Of a stretch of DNA of 64,000 nt, positions 54,997 to 64,000 are shown in pieces (positions within the stretch are counted from its first letter, which is position 1; each line of letters starts with the position of its first letter). The notes beneath the pieces were generated by a model that was not told where the DNA came from, ran no database searches, and saw only the letters and a list, made by a program, of their open reading frames with translations. The translations under genes were made by a program, and so were the position numbers. Source of the DNA: Pseudomonas migulae (GTDB taxonomy: Bacteria > Pseudomonadota > Gammaproteobacteria > Pseudomonadales > Pseudomonadaceae); contig NZ_JALJWR010000001.1 of assembly GCF_024169315.1 (NCBI RefSeq), positions 2,191,501 to 2,255,500 of the forward strand, read 5' to 3'.

Positions 54997-57900
54997 ATGA
55001 AAAGAATGCTGATTAACGCAACTCAACCCGAAGAGTTGCGTGTTGCACTGGTAGATGGCCAACGCCTCTACGACCTGGACATCGAATCCGGTGCACGCGA
55101 GCAGAAGAAGGCCAACATCTATAAAGGCCGGATTACTCGCATCGAACCAAGCCTTGAGGCTGCCTTTGTCGATTTCGGCTCCGAGCGCCACGGCTTCCTG
55201 CCCCTCAAAGAAATCTCCCGCGAATACTTCAAGAAGGCTCCTGAAGGCCGCGTCAACATCAAGGACGTCCTGAGCGAAGGCCAGGAAGTCATCGTTCAGG
55301 TCGAAAAAGAAGAACGTGGCAACAAGGGCGCCGCCCTGACCACCTTCATCAGCCTGGCCGGTCGTTATCTCGTTCTGATGCCGAACAACCCGCGTGCCGG
55401 CGGTATCTCCCGTCGCATCGAAGGTGAAGAGCGCAACGAACTGCGTGAAGCCCTGAACGGCCTGGTTGCCCCGGCCGACATGGGTCTGATCGTGCGCACT
55501 GCCGGCCTCGGCCGCAGCAGCGAAGAAATGCAGTGGGACCTCGATTACCTGCTGCAACTCTGGACCGCCATCAAAGAAGCCTCGCTGGATCGTTCCGCGC
55601 CATTCCTGATCTACCAGGAAAGCAACGTGATCATCCGCGCCATCCGCGATTACCTGCGCCAGGACATCGGCGAAGTGCTGATCGACAGCGTTGAAGCCCA
55701 GGACGAAGCCCTGACCTTCATCCGCCAGGTGATGCCGCAGTACGCCAGCAAGATCAAGCTGTACGAAGACAGCGTTCCGCTGTTCAACCGTTTCCAGATC
55801 GAAAGCCAGATCGAGACCGCTTTCCAGCGCGTCGTTGAACTGCCTTCCGGCGGCTCCATCGTTATCGATCCGACCGAAGCCCTGGTGTCCATCGACATCA
55901 ACTCGGCGCGCGCCACCAAAGGCAGCGACATCGAAGAAACCGCCCTGCAGACCAACCTTGAAGCCGCCGAAGAAATCGCCCGTCAGTTGCGCCTGCGCGA
56001 CATCGGCGGCCTAATCGTCATCGACTTCATCGACATGACCCCTGCCAAGAACCAGCGCGCCGTGGAAGAAAAAGTCCGCGAATGCCTGGAAGCCGACCGC
56101 GCTCGCGTGCAAGTCGGTCGCATCTCGCGCTTCGGCCTGCTGGAAATGTCCCGTCAGCGCCTGCGTCCATCGCTCGGCGAAAGCAGCGGCATCGTTTGCC
56201 CGCGTTGCAACGGCACCGGCATCATCCGTGACGTTGAATCGCTGTCGCTGGCGATCCTGCGCCTGATCGAAGAAGAAGCCCTGAAAGACCGCACCGCCGA
56301 AGTCCGCGCCCAAGTGCCGATTCCGGTCGCAGCCTTCCTGCTCAACGAAAAACGCAACTCGATCACCAAGATCGAACTGCGCACCCGTGCCCGCATCGTC
56401 ATTCTGCCGAACGATCACCTCGAGACGCCGCACTTCGAAGTTCAGCGTCTGCGCGATGACAGCCCGGAAGCCGCGGTTGGCCAGTCCAGCTACGAAATCG
56501 CTGCTGCCGCTGCCGAAGTCGAAGAAGTCCAGCCAGCCGCTGCGACCCGCACCCTGGTTCGCCAGGAAGCCGCGGTCAAGACTGCTCCGGCCCGCGCCAA
56601 CGCTCCGGTTCCGACCGAAGTCGTTGCTGCTCCTGTTGCTGCACCGGCCGTCGTGCCAGAGCCAAGCTTGTTCAAAGGCCTGGTGAAGTCGCTGGTTGGT
56701 CTGTTTGCAACCAAGGAAGAGCCTGCTGCTCCGGTTGCGGTTGAAAAACCGGCGACCACCGAGCGTCCGGCCCGCAACGAAGAGCGCCGCAACGGTCGCC
56801 AGCAGAGCCGCAACCGTAACGGTCGCCGCGATGAAGAGCGCAAGCCTCGCGAGGAACGTGCACCGCGTGAAGAACGCGCACCACGTGAGCCACGCGAAGC
56901 CCGCGAAGCCCGCGAAGAAACCCCGGCAGTCGCTCGTGAAGAACGCGCTCCACGCGAAGAACGCGCACCGCGCGCCCCGCGTGAAGAACGTGCACCGCGC
57001 GCGCCTCGCGAAGATCGCAAGCCACGTGGCGAGCGTGAAGAGCGGGTTCGTGAACTGCGTGAACCTCTGGATGCCACGGCTCCGGTCGCTGCAGCTGCAG
57101 CTACCGCTGAAGAGCGTCCAGCCCGCCAGCCACGCGAAGAACGTGCTCCACGCCCACCGCGTGAAGAGCGTCAACCACGTGCCGAGCAAGCCGCTGCCGC
57201 TGTAGCCGAAGAAGAACTGACCGGCAACGAAGAGCAACTGCAGGAAGACGGTCAGGAAGGCGCCGAAGGCGATCGTCCACGCCGCCGCTCCCGTGGCCAG
57301 CGTCGTCGCAGCAACCGTCGCGAGCGTCAACGCGATGCCAACGGCAACGTGATCGAAGGTTCGGAAGAATCGGAATCCGCGGAAGGCAACGAAGCGGGCG
57401 AAAGCCGCGAAGCGCCAAGCGCTGCCGATCTGGCCGCCGGTCTTGCCGTTACCGCAGCCGTTGCCAGCAGCGTGATCAGCGCTCCGGCCGAAGCACAAGC
57501 CAACGAGCAAGCCGAACGCGCCACTGCCGCCACACTGGAAACTGCTCCAGTAGAAGCGCCGGTCGTTGAAGCGACTACGCCTGTAGAAGTAACTTCCGCT
57601 CCGGAAATCGAAGTGGCACCGGCTCAGGAAGCACAGCCTCAGGTTGAAGCTGCCGCTGAACCGGCGTTCATTGCTGAAGCGCCTGCCGTGGTTGCAGAGC
57701 CGGTTGTTGAAACCGTTGCTGAAACCGTGACCGAAACGGTTCGTGAAGTTCGCGAAGAGCAAACCGCGTTCAACTGGGTTGCCGAGACAGCTGTTGCCGA
57801 AGCGCCAGCACCAGAAGCTGAAGCCAAGGTCTCCGAGCCAGTAGTGGCTGCTGCCGAACCTGCTCCGGTGGTCGAAGCGCCTGCGCCGGTTGTCGCTGAA

Positions 57901-58230
57901 GTGGCTGTACCAGCCGTCGAAGCCGCTCCCGTCAGCGCCCTGACGCCAAGTGGCCGCGCGCCGAACGACCCGCGTGAAGTGCGTCGTCGCAAGCGTGAAG
58001 AAGAGCGTCTGCAGAAGGAAGCCGAACTAGCTGCCGCTGCTGCTCCGGTCGCTGTCGAAGTGGCACCTGTTGTGGCTGAAGTCGTCGAGGCAGCTCCTGC
58101 CCCGGCTGCTGAAGTCACTGCCGAGCCAGCTGACTCCGTGATCGACGAAGCACCGCGCTCCGTTCAGGAAGCGGTAGAGCAACACGAACAAGCCCTGGAA
58201 AAAGAACACGAGCCTAAACCCCTCGTCTGA
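54997..58230 (+). CDS. rne: Ribonuclease E
   Basis: This 1077-residue endonuclease is the core of RNA decay and rRNA processing. The N-terminal half follows E. coli closely: [17 protein letters not shown]1 domain (about 35-120), [20 protein letters not shown] and [18 protein letters not shown] with the catalytic aspartates (about 303 and 346), and the zinc link CPRCNGTG. The C-terminal half is a low-complexity scaffold with tandem Arg/Glu/Pro repeats (about residues 605-690), an Arg-rich block near 760-785 and Ala/Glu/Val/Pro-rich stretches, ending with [18 protein letters not shown] basic helix near 1005. The ATG at 54997 matches the family start; a ribosome binding site is weak. Confidence 0.96.
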   Translation: MKRMLINATQPEELRVALVDGQRLYDLDIESGAREQKKANIYKGRITRIEPSLEAAFVDFGSERHGFLPLKEISREYFKKAPEGRVNIKDVLSEGQEVIVQVEKEERGNKGAALTTFISLAGRYLVLMPNNPRAGGISRRIEGEERNELREALNGLVAPADMGLIVRTAGLGRSSEEMQWDLDYLLQLWTAIKEASLDRSAPFLIYQESNVIIRAIRDYLRQDIGEVLIDSVEAQDEALTFIRQVMPQYASKIKLYEDSVPLFNRFQIESQIETAFQRVVELPSGGSIVIDPTEALVSIDINSARATKGSDIEETALQTNLEAAEEIARQLRLRDIGGLIVIDFIDMTPAKNQRAVEEKVRECLEADRARVQVGRISRFGLLEMSRQRLRPSLGESSGIVCPRCNGTGIIRDVESLSLAILRLIEEEALKDRTAEVRAQVPIPVAAFLLNEKRNSITKIELRTRARIVILPNDHLETPHFEVQRLRDDSPEAAVGQSSYEIAAAAAEVEEVQPAAATRTLVRQEAAVKTAPARANAPVPTEVVAAPVAAPAVVPEPSLFKGLVKSLVGLFATKEEPAAPVAVEKPATTERPARNEERRNGRQQSRNRNGRRDEERKPREERAPREERAPREPREAREAREETPAVAREERAPREERAPRAPREERAPRAPREDRKPRGEREERVRELREPLDATAPVAAAAATAEERPARQPREERAPRPPREERQPRAEQAAAAVAEEELTGNEEQLQEDGQEGAEGDRPRRRSRGQRRRSNRRERQRDANGNVIEGSEESESAEGNEAGESREAPSAADLAAGLAVTAAVASSVISAPAEAQANEQAERATAATLETAPVEAPVVEATTPVEVTSAPEIEVAPAQEAQPQVEAAAEPAFIAEAPAVVAEPVVETVAETVTETVREVREEQTAFNWVAETAVAEAPAPEAEAKVSEPVVAAAEPAPVVEAPAPVVAEVAVPAVEAAPVSALTPSGRAPNDPREVRRRKREEERLQKEAELAAAAAPVAVEVAPVVAEVVEAAPAPAAEVTAEPADSVIDEAPRSVQEAVEQHEQALEKEHEPKPLV

Positions 58231-58249
58231 TTCCATCGGCCATTAAAAT

Positions 58250-58282
58250 GCCCCGTCTGGTGATCCAGGCGGGGCTTTTTTT
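58250..58282 (+). terminator. Rho-independent terminator after rne
   Basis: GCCCCGTCTGG / CCAGGCGGGGC hairpin with seven T residues, 19 bases after the rne stop codon. Confidence 0.92.
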
Positions 58283-58306
58283 ATGTCTTGAATATCACCA
58301 AGAACG

Positions 58307-58402
58307 AATGTGGGAGCGGGCTTGCTCGCGAATGCGGTGGATCAGCGTGCATCAATGTTTGAATGTTGAACCGGATTCGCGAGCAAGCCCGCTCCCACAT
58401 TT
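58307..58402. repeat. REP doublet (REPIN)
   Basis: AATGTGGGAGCGGGCTTGCT and inverted GCGAGCAAGCCCGCTCCCAC, between rne and the 3' end of the MocA-like gene. Confidence 0.9.
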
Positions 58403-58416
58403 GAGCTGCGCCACGC

Positions 58417-59007
58417 CTACTTGAAGACCAACGCAGCGGGCACATCCACATCCCACAACACCCCGGGATCGTCCACCGCGACCTCGACCATCCTCGCCGA
58501 CGCAAACAATGGCTTGGCCCCGTGATCTCCGGACAACGCCATCAATCCCGGTCCAAACGAACGCCCGAAACCCACTGGGTGCCCATACTTCCCTTGATGT
58601 ACCGGCACACTGACAGAGTCATCAGCAACCCCCGCTACCACCCGCTCAATACTCGACGGCAAAATAAACGGCATATCCCCCAACACAATCAACCACCCAC
58701 CGAGCTGCGGGCACACCGCCACCCCAGCCGCGATGCTGTCACCCATGCCGGTCGATTCGATCAGCACAATCTCAAATCCATAAGCCTGGGCCATGCGAAT
58801 CACTTGCGGGCGATCTTCGGTCGTCACCAGAACGCGTTTTTCAAGGCTGGCCGGCACACTCACCAGCACCTGCTCGATCACCGAACGAACGGCGCCATCG
58901 CGTCCCGCACAGTCCGCCAGCAACTTATCCTTGTCGGCTCCCGCCACTTGCCGAAACCGGTTGCCCTGCCCCGCCGCCAACACGATAGCGCCGATTGGCT
59001 CACTCAT
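58417..59007 (-). CDS. Molybdenum cofactor cytidylyltransferase-like (MocA/MobA family)
   Basis: This 196-residue nucleotidyltransferase has the nucleotide loop VLAAGQGNRFRQV and LVTTEDRPQVIRMA, WLIVLGDMPFILPSSI and HPVGFGRSF. MocA proteins convert molybdopterin to the cytosine dinucleotide form used by xanthine-dehydrogenase-family enzymes. It overlaps xdhC by four bases and is last in the molybdenum hydroxylase operon, so this cofactor role is strongly suggested. Confidence 0.88.
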   Translation of the reverse strand: MSEPIGAIVLAAGQGNRFRQVAGADKDKLLADCAGRDGAVRSVIEQVLVSVPASLEKRVLVTTEDRPQVIRMAQAYGFEIVLIESTGMGDSIAAGVAVCPQLGGWLIVLGDMPFILPSSIERVVAGVADDSVSVPVHQGKYGHPVGFGRSFGPGLMALSGDHGAKPLFASARMVEVAVDDPGVLWDVDVPAALVFK

Positions 59008-59987
59008 ACTTCCTCCCGCAACGGCTTCTTCTGTTTCAGCTCGACACCGTTCTTGATCGCCACAATTTCGGCCAGCAGCGACAAGGCGATTTCCGCCGGG
59101 GAATGGCTGCCGATGTGCAGACCGATCGGACCGTGCAAGCGTTCGATGGCCTCTTGTGACAAGCCTAGCTGAGCCAGGTTATCCCGGCGCTTCAGGCTGT
59201 TGACCCGTGAGCCCAGCGCGCCGACATAAAAGGCCCGGGAGTCGAGGGCCGTGAGCAGCGCCATGTCATCCAGGCGCGGATCGTGGGTCAGCGCAACGAT
59301 GGCCGTGCGTTCGTCGGTTTGAATGTTCAGCACCGCTTCGTCCGGCATGCCGGAGACAAAGCGACCGTGCTGTTCTTCCCAGCCGTAGGCGAATTCGGTG
59401 CGCGGGTCGCAGATCAGCACTTCGAAATCCAGCAACCGCGCCATCTCGGCGACATACCGGGACAGTTGCCCCGCACCAATCAGCAACAATCGCCAGCGCG
59501 GACCGTAGATCGCCCGTAACGTGTGACCGTCGAAACTCAGCACATCGCTCTTGTTCGCCGGCTGCAACACCACGTCACCGGTTGCAAGATCCAGCGAGCG
59601 AGCAACGATTTCATGGCCTTCGCAACGCGCCAGCAATTCAGCGACCCATTCCGGGTCACCGACGCGTTCCTCGGTCAGGCGCAAGGTGCCACCGCACGGC
59701 AAACCGAAGCGTGCGGCCTCCTCGCGGGTAACGCCGTAGGTGATGAGTTGCACCGGCGGCCCGTCAGCCGGAATCCGGCCATCGTGCAGCCGGGCAATCA
59801 GGTCATCCTCGACACAACCACCGGACACCGAGCCAATCACCACCCCGTCTTCGCGCAAGGCCAACATGGCGCCAGGTGCCCGGGGCGCGGTGCCCCAGGT
59901 CTGGACCACGCTGTACAACACCACTCGCTGACCGGCGCGGCGCCATTCCAGCACGCTGCGCAGGACGTTCAGATCGACGCTGTCCAT
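59004..59987 (-). CDS. XdhC family maturation protein
   Basis: This 327-residue protein has the N-terminal XdhC/CoxI domain (LRSVLEWRRAGQRVVLYSVVQTWG, then PGAMLALREDGVVIGSVSGGCVEDD) and the C-terminal Rossmann-like domain (LLIGAGQLSRYVAEMARLL and ALTHDPRLDDMALLTAL). XdhC proteins bind molybdopterin and aid insertion of sulfurated cofactor. The ATG at 59987 overlaps the stop of the large subunit by one base. It is in operon with the target enzyme. Confidence 0.9.
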   Translation of the reverse strand: MDSVDLNVLRSVLEWRRAGQRVVLYSVVQTWGTAPRAPGAMLALREDGVVIGSVSGGCVEDDLIARLHDGRIPADGPPVQLITYGVTREEAARFGLPCGGTLRLTEERVGDPEWVAELLARCEGHEIVARSLDLATGDVVLQPANKSDVLSFDGHTLRAIYGPRWRLLLIGAGQLSRYVAEMARLLDFEVLICDPRTEFAYGWEEQHGRFVSGMPDEAVLNIQTDERTAIVALTHDPRLDDMALLTALDSRAFYVGALGSRVNSLKRRDNLAQLGLSQEAIERLHGPIGLHIGSHSPAEIALSLLAEIVAIKNGVELKQKKPLREEV

Positions 59988-62308
59988 CAAGCCTCAGCCT
60001 TCTGCCAACCCTGCAACTGAAAGCGAACCGGCAGATCGCGGATACGTTTGCCAGTCGCGGCAAAGATCGCATTGCACAGCGCTGGCGCGATCGGCGGCAC
60101 GCCCGGTTCACCGACACCGCCCAGCGGTACGTTGCCCGGAGGAGTCACCAGATGCACGGCGACTTCCTTCGGCGCCAGGGACATGCGCGCCACTTCGTAC
60201 ATATGGAAGTTGTCCTGCTGGACCTTGCCGTCCTTGAAACTGATTTCCCCCAGCACCGCATTGCCCAGGCCCATCACACAGGCACCTTCGAACTGCGAGC
60301 GAATCCGCTCCGGGTTGATCTGCGGACCGCAATCCACCGCAATATCGGCCTTGTGCACGATCAATGTGCCGTCGTCCTTGACTTCGACTTCGATCACCGC
60401 CGCCACATAGGTGACGAAGCTGTAATGCACCGCCAGCCCCAGGCCCCGACCCTTCGGCAACTCACGCCCCCAACCCGCCGCTTTGGCAGCGGTTTCCAGC
60501 ACCGTGCGCATCCGCCCGGTGTCGATCGGATAGCGCTCGGGCGACTCACCGTAGTTCCACTCTTCACTCAAGGTGCGCGGATCGATCTGACGATCCGGCC
60601 CCAGCAACTTGATCTGATACTTGAGCGGATCCTCACCGGCCTTGTGCGCCAGCTCATCGACAAAGCTCTGAATCGCAAACCCGTGGGGAATGTTCGACAC
60701 CGAGCGATACCAGCCAACCCGCGTATGGATCGCCGCTTCCGGGTTTTCCAGGCGCACGTTGGGAATCGCGTAAGCCATGTTGGTGAAACCCATGCCCAAC
60801 TCGAAGGCCGCCTCGTGGTTCATGCCCGGTGCAAACAGCGCGGTGATACTCGGCGCCACAGTGCGGTGCAGCCAGCCGGACGGCAGGCCATCCTTGTTCA
60901 GGCTGGCTTTCAGATACTCGGCCGACACGGTGTGGAAATAGGAGCAATGGATGTCGTCTTCACGGGTCCACTGCACCCGAACCGCCTTGCCGGGGAATTC
61001 CTTGGCAAGGATCGCCGCTTCGATAATGAAGTCCGGCTTGGACTTGCGACCGAAACCGCCACCGAGCAAGGTGACATTAAAGGTGACGTTATCGAACGGA
61101 ATGCCCAGGCGCTCGCCGATCCGTTCGCGGGTGACTTGCGGCGCCTGGCTCGGTGCCCAGGCTTCGCATACGCCGTCCTTGTAGCGTGCGATGGCGACCA
61201 TTGGCTCCATCGGCGCCTGCGTCAGATGCGGCAGATAGTAGGAGGCTTCGACAGTGCTGTTGGCGCTACTCATGGCCTCGTCGATGTTGCCGGTATTGCG
61301 CACGACTTTGCCGGGTTTGAGCGACGCGGCTTCAATTTCCTTGCGGTAGGCGATCGAGTCGTAACTGGCGTTAGGCCCGTCATCCCATTCGATTTTCAGC
61401 GCGTCTCGGCCCTTGATTGCCGCCCAAGTGTTGCTGGCGACCACGGCCACGCCACCCAGCGGCTGGAATTCCGAGGGCAGCGGACGGCCTTCGATCCGGA
61501 TGACTTTGATCACCCCCGGGACTTTCAGCGCGGCGCTGTCATCCACGGATTTGACCTTGCCGCCATAGACCGCCGGACGCGCGATGGTGGCGTACAGCAT
61601 GCCGTCGAAATGCACGTCGGCACCGTAGATGGCGCGACCGTTGACGATGTCTGCACCGTCGATGGCTTTGGTGCCTTCCTTGCCGATGTAGCGGAACTCC
61701 GAAGGCTCCTTGAGCCGCACACTGTCGCGCGCCGGTACCGCCAACGCACTGGCAGCGACGGCCAGCGCGCCGTAGCCCAGCTCACGCCCACTCGGTTTAT
61801 GGATGACTTTGTGCAATTGCGCATGGCATTCGCCGACCGGGACTTTCCACTGCTCGGCGGCGGCTTGTTCGAGCATGGTCCGCGCAGCAGCACCGCAACG
61901 GCGCATCGGTTCGTACCAGTGACGCATGCTGCGCGAACCGTCGGTGTCCTGATTGCCGAACCGCACTTCGTCGCCCGGCGCCTGTTGCACTTTCACCAGA
62001 GCCCAGTCGGCGTCCAGTTCATCGGCCACCACCATGGTCAAACTGGTGCGCACGCCCTGGCCCATTTCCGAACGGTTGCAGACTACCGTCACCGTGCCAT
62101 CAGCGGCGATGCTGACGTACACCTTCGGATCATCGATCCAGCCGTTGGGCATGCCGTCGGCGCCGAATTTCTTTTCTTTCTCGGCAGCAAAAGCGTCCTG
62201 CCAGCCCCAACTCGCGGCGATGACCAGCGCACCGGTGGCACCGACGCCTTTGAGGAAACCACGGCGACTGAAGTTGCTCAGGGCGAAATCATTCGGTAAC
62301 TGGCTCAT
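59987..62308 (-). CDS. Molybdopterin-binding subunit of a Mo hydroxylase (IorB/aldehyde oxidase type)
   Basis: This 773-residue catalytic subunit has a twin-arginine signal (SRRGFLKGVGATGALVIAAS) and xanthine dehydrogenase large-subunit motifs: GGGFGRKSKPDF and the catalytic glutamate near GGVGEPGVPPIAPAL. It resembles isoquinoline 1-oxidoreductase and periplasmic aldehyde oxidases, which lack FAD and pass electrons on. The start at 62308 is chosen because it begins the Tat signal; the open frame would add 114 residues overlapping the small subunit. Confidence 0.9.
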   Translation of the reverse strand: MSQLPNDFALSNFSRRGFLKGVGATGALVIAASWGWQDAFAAEKEKKFGADGMPNGWIDDPKVYVSIAADGTVTVVCNRSEMGQGVRTSLTMVVADELDADWALVKVQQAPGDEVRFGNQDTDGSRSMRHWYEPMRRCGAAARTMLEQAAAEQWKVPVGECHAQLHKVIHKPSGRELGYGALAVAASALAVPARDSVRLKEPSEFRYIGKEGTKAIDGADIVNGRAIYGADVHFDGMLYATIARPAVYGGKVKSVDDSAALKVPGVIKVIRIEGRPLPSEFQPLGGVAVVASNTWAAIKGRDALKIEWDDGPNASYDSIAYRKEIEAASLKPGKVVRNTGNIDEAMSSANSTVEASYYLPHLTQAPMEPMVAIARYKDGVCEAWAPSQAPQVTRERIGERLGIPFDNVTFNVTLLGGGFGRKSKPDFIIEAAILAKEFPGKAVRVQWTREDDIHCSYFHTVSAEYLKASLNKDGLPSGWLHRTVAPSITALFAPGMNHEAAFELGMGFTNMAYAIPNVRLENPEAAIHTRVGWYRSVSNIPHGFAIQSFVDELAHKAGEDPLKYQIKLLGPDRQIDPRTLSEEWNYGESPERYPIDTGRMRTVLETAAKAAGWGRELPKGRGLGLAVHYSFVTYVAAVIEVEVKDDGTLIVHKADIAVDCGPQINPERIRSQFEGACVMGLGNAVLGEISFKDGKVQQDNFHMYEVARMSLAPKEVAVHLVTPPGNVPLGGVGEPGVPPIAPALCNAIFAATGKRIRDLPVRFQLQGWQKAEA

Positions 62309-62775
62309 GCCTTGGCCTCCTTCAGGTGGGTGGATGCCTGGCGGATGGCGGTCTTGATGCGGTTGTAAGTGCCGCAACGGCAAATATTGCCGACCATCGC
62401 CTCTTCGATCTGTTCGTCGCTCGGGTTCGGGTTGGTCTTGAGCAGTGCCGTGGCGGACATGATCTGCCCGCCCTGGCAGTAACCGCATTGGGCGACGGCG
62501 GTGTCGAGCCAGGCTTGCTGGACGATTTGCCCGACCGGGTCGGCGTGCAGGTTGTCGATGGTGGTGACGTTCTGGCCGATCACCGAGCCGATCGGCGTGA
62601 TGCAACTGCGCGCCGGGGCGCCTTCGATATGAATGGTGCAGGCGCCGCACAGGCCCATGCCGCAGCCGAACTTGGTGCCGTTGTAACCGGCCACGTCGCG
62701 GATGGCCCAGAGCAGCGGCATGTCCTCGGTGACATCGAGTTGATGGTCTTGACCATTGAGCTTCAGGGTAATCAT
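62305..62775 (-). CDS. 2Fe-2S subunit of the Mo hydroxylase (IorA type)
   Basis: This 156-residue protein has the plant-ferredoxin 2Fe-2S site Cys38, Cys43, Cys46 and Cys58, and a second cluster in CGYCQGG and CRCG, as in xanthine oxidase small subunits. It carries electrons away from the molybdenum centre. It has no signal of its own and would be exported with the Tat-borne large subunit. The ATG at 62775 is chosen over the GTG at 62781. It overlaps the large-subunit gene by four bases. Confidence 0.92.
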   Translation of the reverse strand: MITLKLNGQDHQLDVTEDMPLLWAIRDVAGYNGTKFGCGMGLCGACTIHIEGAPARSCITPIGSVIGQNVTTIDNLHADPVGQIVQQAWLDTAVAQCGYCQGGQIMSATALLKTNPNPSDEQIEEAMVGNICRCGTYNRIKTAIRQASTHLKEAKA

Positions 62776-62956
62776 GGGCACGCCCGCATATTTATAGGGT
62801 TATGGGGTCGAGCAATCTGCCGCTTGGGAACAAGCGGTTGGCATCACAGATCGACTCAGGCTAATGAGGCTCTCTTATGCGGACGGGGACGTCTGCATCG
62901 GGCCTTTGGTGGAACAAACGCTTGATCGTCAGGTGGCTAAGTTAACCCAGCATTAA

Positions 62957-62994
62957 CAAAAAAGCCCTGCACAGTTGAAGCTGTGCAGGGCTTT
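62957..62994 (-). terminator. Rho-independent terminator after murB
   Basis: AAAAAAGCCCTGCACAG on the left and CTGTGCAGGGCTTT on the right form a strong hairpin with a six-T tail on the minus strand. It ends the murB transcript. Between it and the Mo hydroxylase start (62776-62956) I see no gene. Confidence 0.92.
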
Positions 62995-63018
62995 GAGATC
63001 AGTCTTGAAAGCGTAGCC

Positions 63019-64000
63019 TCAATACCGATTGGGCTCCATTTCCAGTTCGACGTGGAAACGTTCGGCAATGTCTTTTTGAATGCGTTGCGCCAGGCTCAAC
63101 AACTGTAGGCCAGTCGCGGCCCCGTAGTTGACCAGCACCAGCGCCTGCAATTTATGCACGCCAGCGTCGGCTTCGCGGAAACCTTTCCACCCTGCCCGCT
63201 CGATCAGCCAGCCTGCGGCCAGTTTCATCTGCCCGTCGGGTTGCGCGTAGGCCACCAGATCCGGGTATTCGCCTTTGAGCCGGGTGACCAATTCAGCCGA
63301 CACCAAGGGATTCTTGAAGAAGCTGCCGGCGTTGCCGAGCACTGCCGGGTCCGGAAGCTTTTCGTTGCGGATGCTGCAAATCGCCTGGCTGACGTCGGTG
63401 GCGGTCGGGTGATCGATACCCTGCTCGGTCAGGCGCTGACGCACCGGGCCGTACTCCAGATGCAAAGGAGCGGCACGGTCCAGGGCGAAACGAACCCGCA
63501 GGATCAACCAACGTCCCGGTTCCTGTTTGAACAGGCTGTCGCGGTAAGCGAAGTTGCACTCGGCCAGCGTGAAATCGCGCAATTCGCCGGTCTGGCGATC
63601 CAGAGCGGTCAGGCCGGCAAACACGTCCTTGATCTCCACACCGTAGGCGCCGATGTTCTGCATCGGTGCCGCGCCGACGGTACCGGGGATCAGACTGAGG
63701 TTTTCCAGCCCCGACAGCCCCTGCGCCAGCGTGTGTTGCACGAACGGATGCCAAGGCTCGCCGGCCTCGGCTTCGATCACGACCTTGCTGCCGTCGTCGC
63801 TCAGGATACGAATCCCGCGTGTCGCCATGCGCAGCACCAGCGACTGGATATCGGCCGTCAGCAGAAGATTACTGCCACCGCCGATCACCAGCAGCGGCAC
63901 GTCATGCTCCGCCGCATAGGCCAGAGCCTCGCGCACGTCGGCATCGCTGTGGGCTTCGGCAAACAAACGCGCCTGGACGTCCACGCCAAAGGTATTGAAC
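63019..64000 (-). CDS. murB: UDP-N-acetylenolpyruvoylglucosamine reductase, 5' end outside window
   Basis: The visible 326 residues start within NTFGVDVQARLFAEA at the right edge and run to EMEPNRY. LLVIGGGSNLLL, ENLSLIPGTVGAAPMQNIGAYGVE, YRDSLFKQE, GNAGSFFKNPLV and LAAGWLIERAGWKG are the FAD and substrate motifs of type I MurB. Compared with the P. aeruginosa protein (about 339 residues), roughly 15 N-terminal residues are missing, beyond position 64000. It reduces UDP-GlcNAc-enolpyruvate in peptidoglycan synthesis. Confidence 0.96.
   Translation of the reverse strand, partial: FNTFGVDVQARLFAEAHSDADVREALAYAAEHDVPLLVIGGGSNLLLTADIQSLVLRMATRGIRILSDDGSKVVIEAEAGEPWHPFVQHTLAQGLSGLENLSLIPGTVGAAPMQNIGAYGVEIKDVFAGLTALDRQTGELRDFTLAECNFAYRDSLFKQEPGRWLILRVRFALDRAAPLHLEYGPVRQRLTEQGIDHPTATDVSQAICSIRNEKLPDPAVLGNAGSFFKNPLVSAELVTRLKGEYPDLVAYAQPDGQMKLAAGWLIERAGWKGFREADAGVHKLQALVLVNYGAATGLQLLSLAQRIQKDIAERFHVELEMEPNRY

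Noticed and set aside
56011..57762. 583-residue minus-strand frame within rne
   Set aside because: Antisense shadow of the Arg/Glu/Pro and Ala/Glu repeats of RNase E.
59876..62299. 807-residue plus-strand open frame
   Set aside because: Antisense to the molybdopterin subunit gene, whose sequence is clearly that of a real enzyme; composition-driven shadow.
62309..62650. 114-residue N-terminal extension of the molybdopterin subunit
   Set aside because: It overlaps the 2Fe-2S subunit gene out of frame and precedes the Tat signal; it is a shadow.

Overview
The window is chromosomal DNA from a Pseudomonas, most likely the P. fluorescens group. The evidence is high GC, the gene order yceD-rpmF-plsX-fabD-fabG-acpP-fabF-pabC-mltG-tmk-holB-pilZ-tatD beside sppA-rluC-rne, a divergent etfBA/etfQO locus, a CsrA/Rsm paralog, and many REP doublets (cores related to GTGGGAGCGGGCTTGC and GTGGGAGCTGGCTTGCC). 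I saw no rRNA, tRNA, CRISPR array, insertion sequence or prophage.

Layout. 1-11 kb: mixed housekeeping and envelope genes (partial CDS, yheU, csrA paralog, YnfA-like, SDR, DUF3309 peptide, LTA-synthase-like sulfatase, START protein, YkgJ protein, MocR regulator, and an operon of a solute-binding protein, DUF4398 lipoprotein and OmpA lipoprotein). A large inverted repeat lies at 5.0-5.8 kb. 11-15 kb: etfBA and etfQO, divergent, with a PsrA-box-like site next to a good promoter for etfQO. 15-18 kb: AraC regulator, zinc alcohol dehydrogenase, IclR regulator. 18-22.6 kb: a D-galactonate operon, dgoK-dgoA-dgoD-dgoT-iclR. 22.7-26 kb: GNAT, MFS and three small proteins. 26-30.4 kb: an operon of GntR regulator, ADP-ribosylglycohydrolase, NCS1 permease and PfkB kinase, resembling E. 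coli yegTUVW. 30.6-37 kb: araFGH-type sugar ABC transporter, SDR sugar dehydrogenase, SMP-30 lactonase and a GntR/FCD regulator. 37-40.4 kb: DUF1285, DUF4823, a MoaA-type radical SAM protein and a TetR regulator. 40.5-40.7 kb: a probable small RNA (RgsA/P16-like). 40.7-54.3 kb: the fatty-acid and cell-envelope block. 55-58 kb: rne with a long leader. 58.4-62.8 kb: a molybdenum hydroxylase operon (2Fe-2S subunit, molybdopterin subunit, XdhC, MocA-like). The end is a 5'-truncated murB.

How genes fit together. The two sugar clusters together encode a full oxidative (De Ley-Doudoroff) galactose route: uptake (AraFGH), 1-dehydrogenation (SDR), lactone opening (SMP-30), dehydration (DgoD), phosphorylation (DgoK) and aldol cleavage (DgoA). 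Non-coding sequence ties them together. The promoters of dgoK and of the SDR gene, 12.7 kb apart, share the same -35/-10 pair, the same spacing and a 15-bp palindrome at the same upstream distance. A separate identical 14-mer sits upstream of both the FCD regulator gene and the sugar-binding-protein gene. These two shared elements are the most informative unexplained signals in the window.
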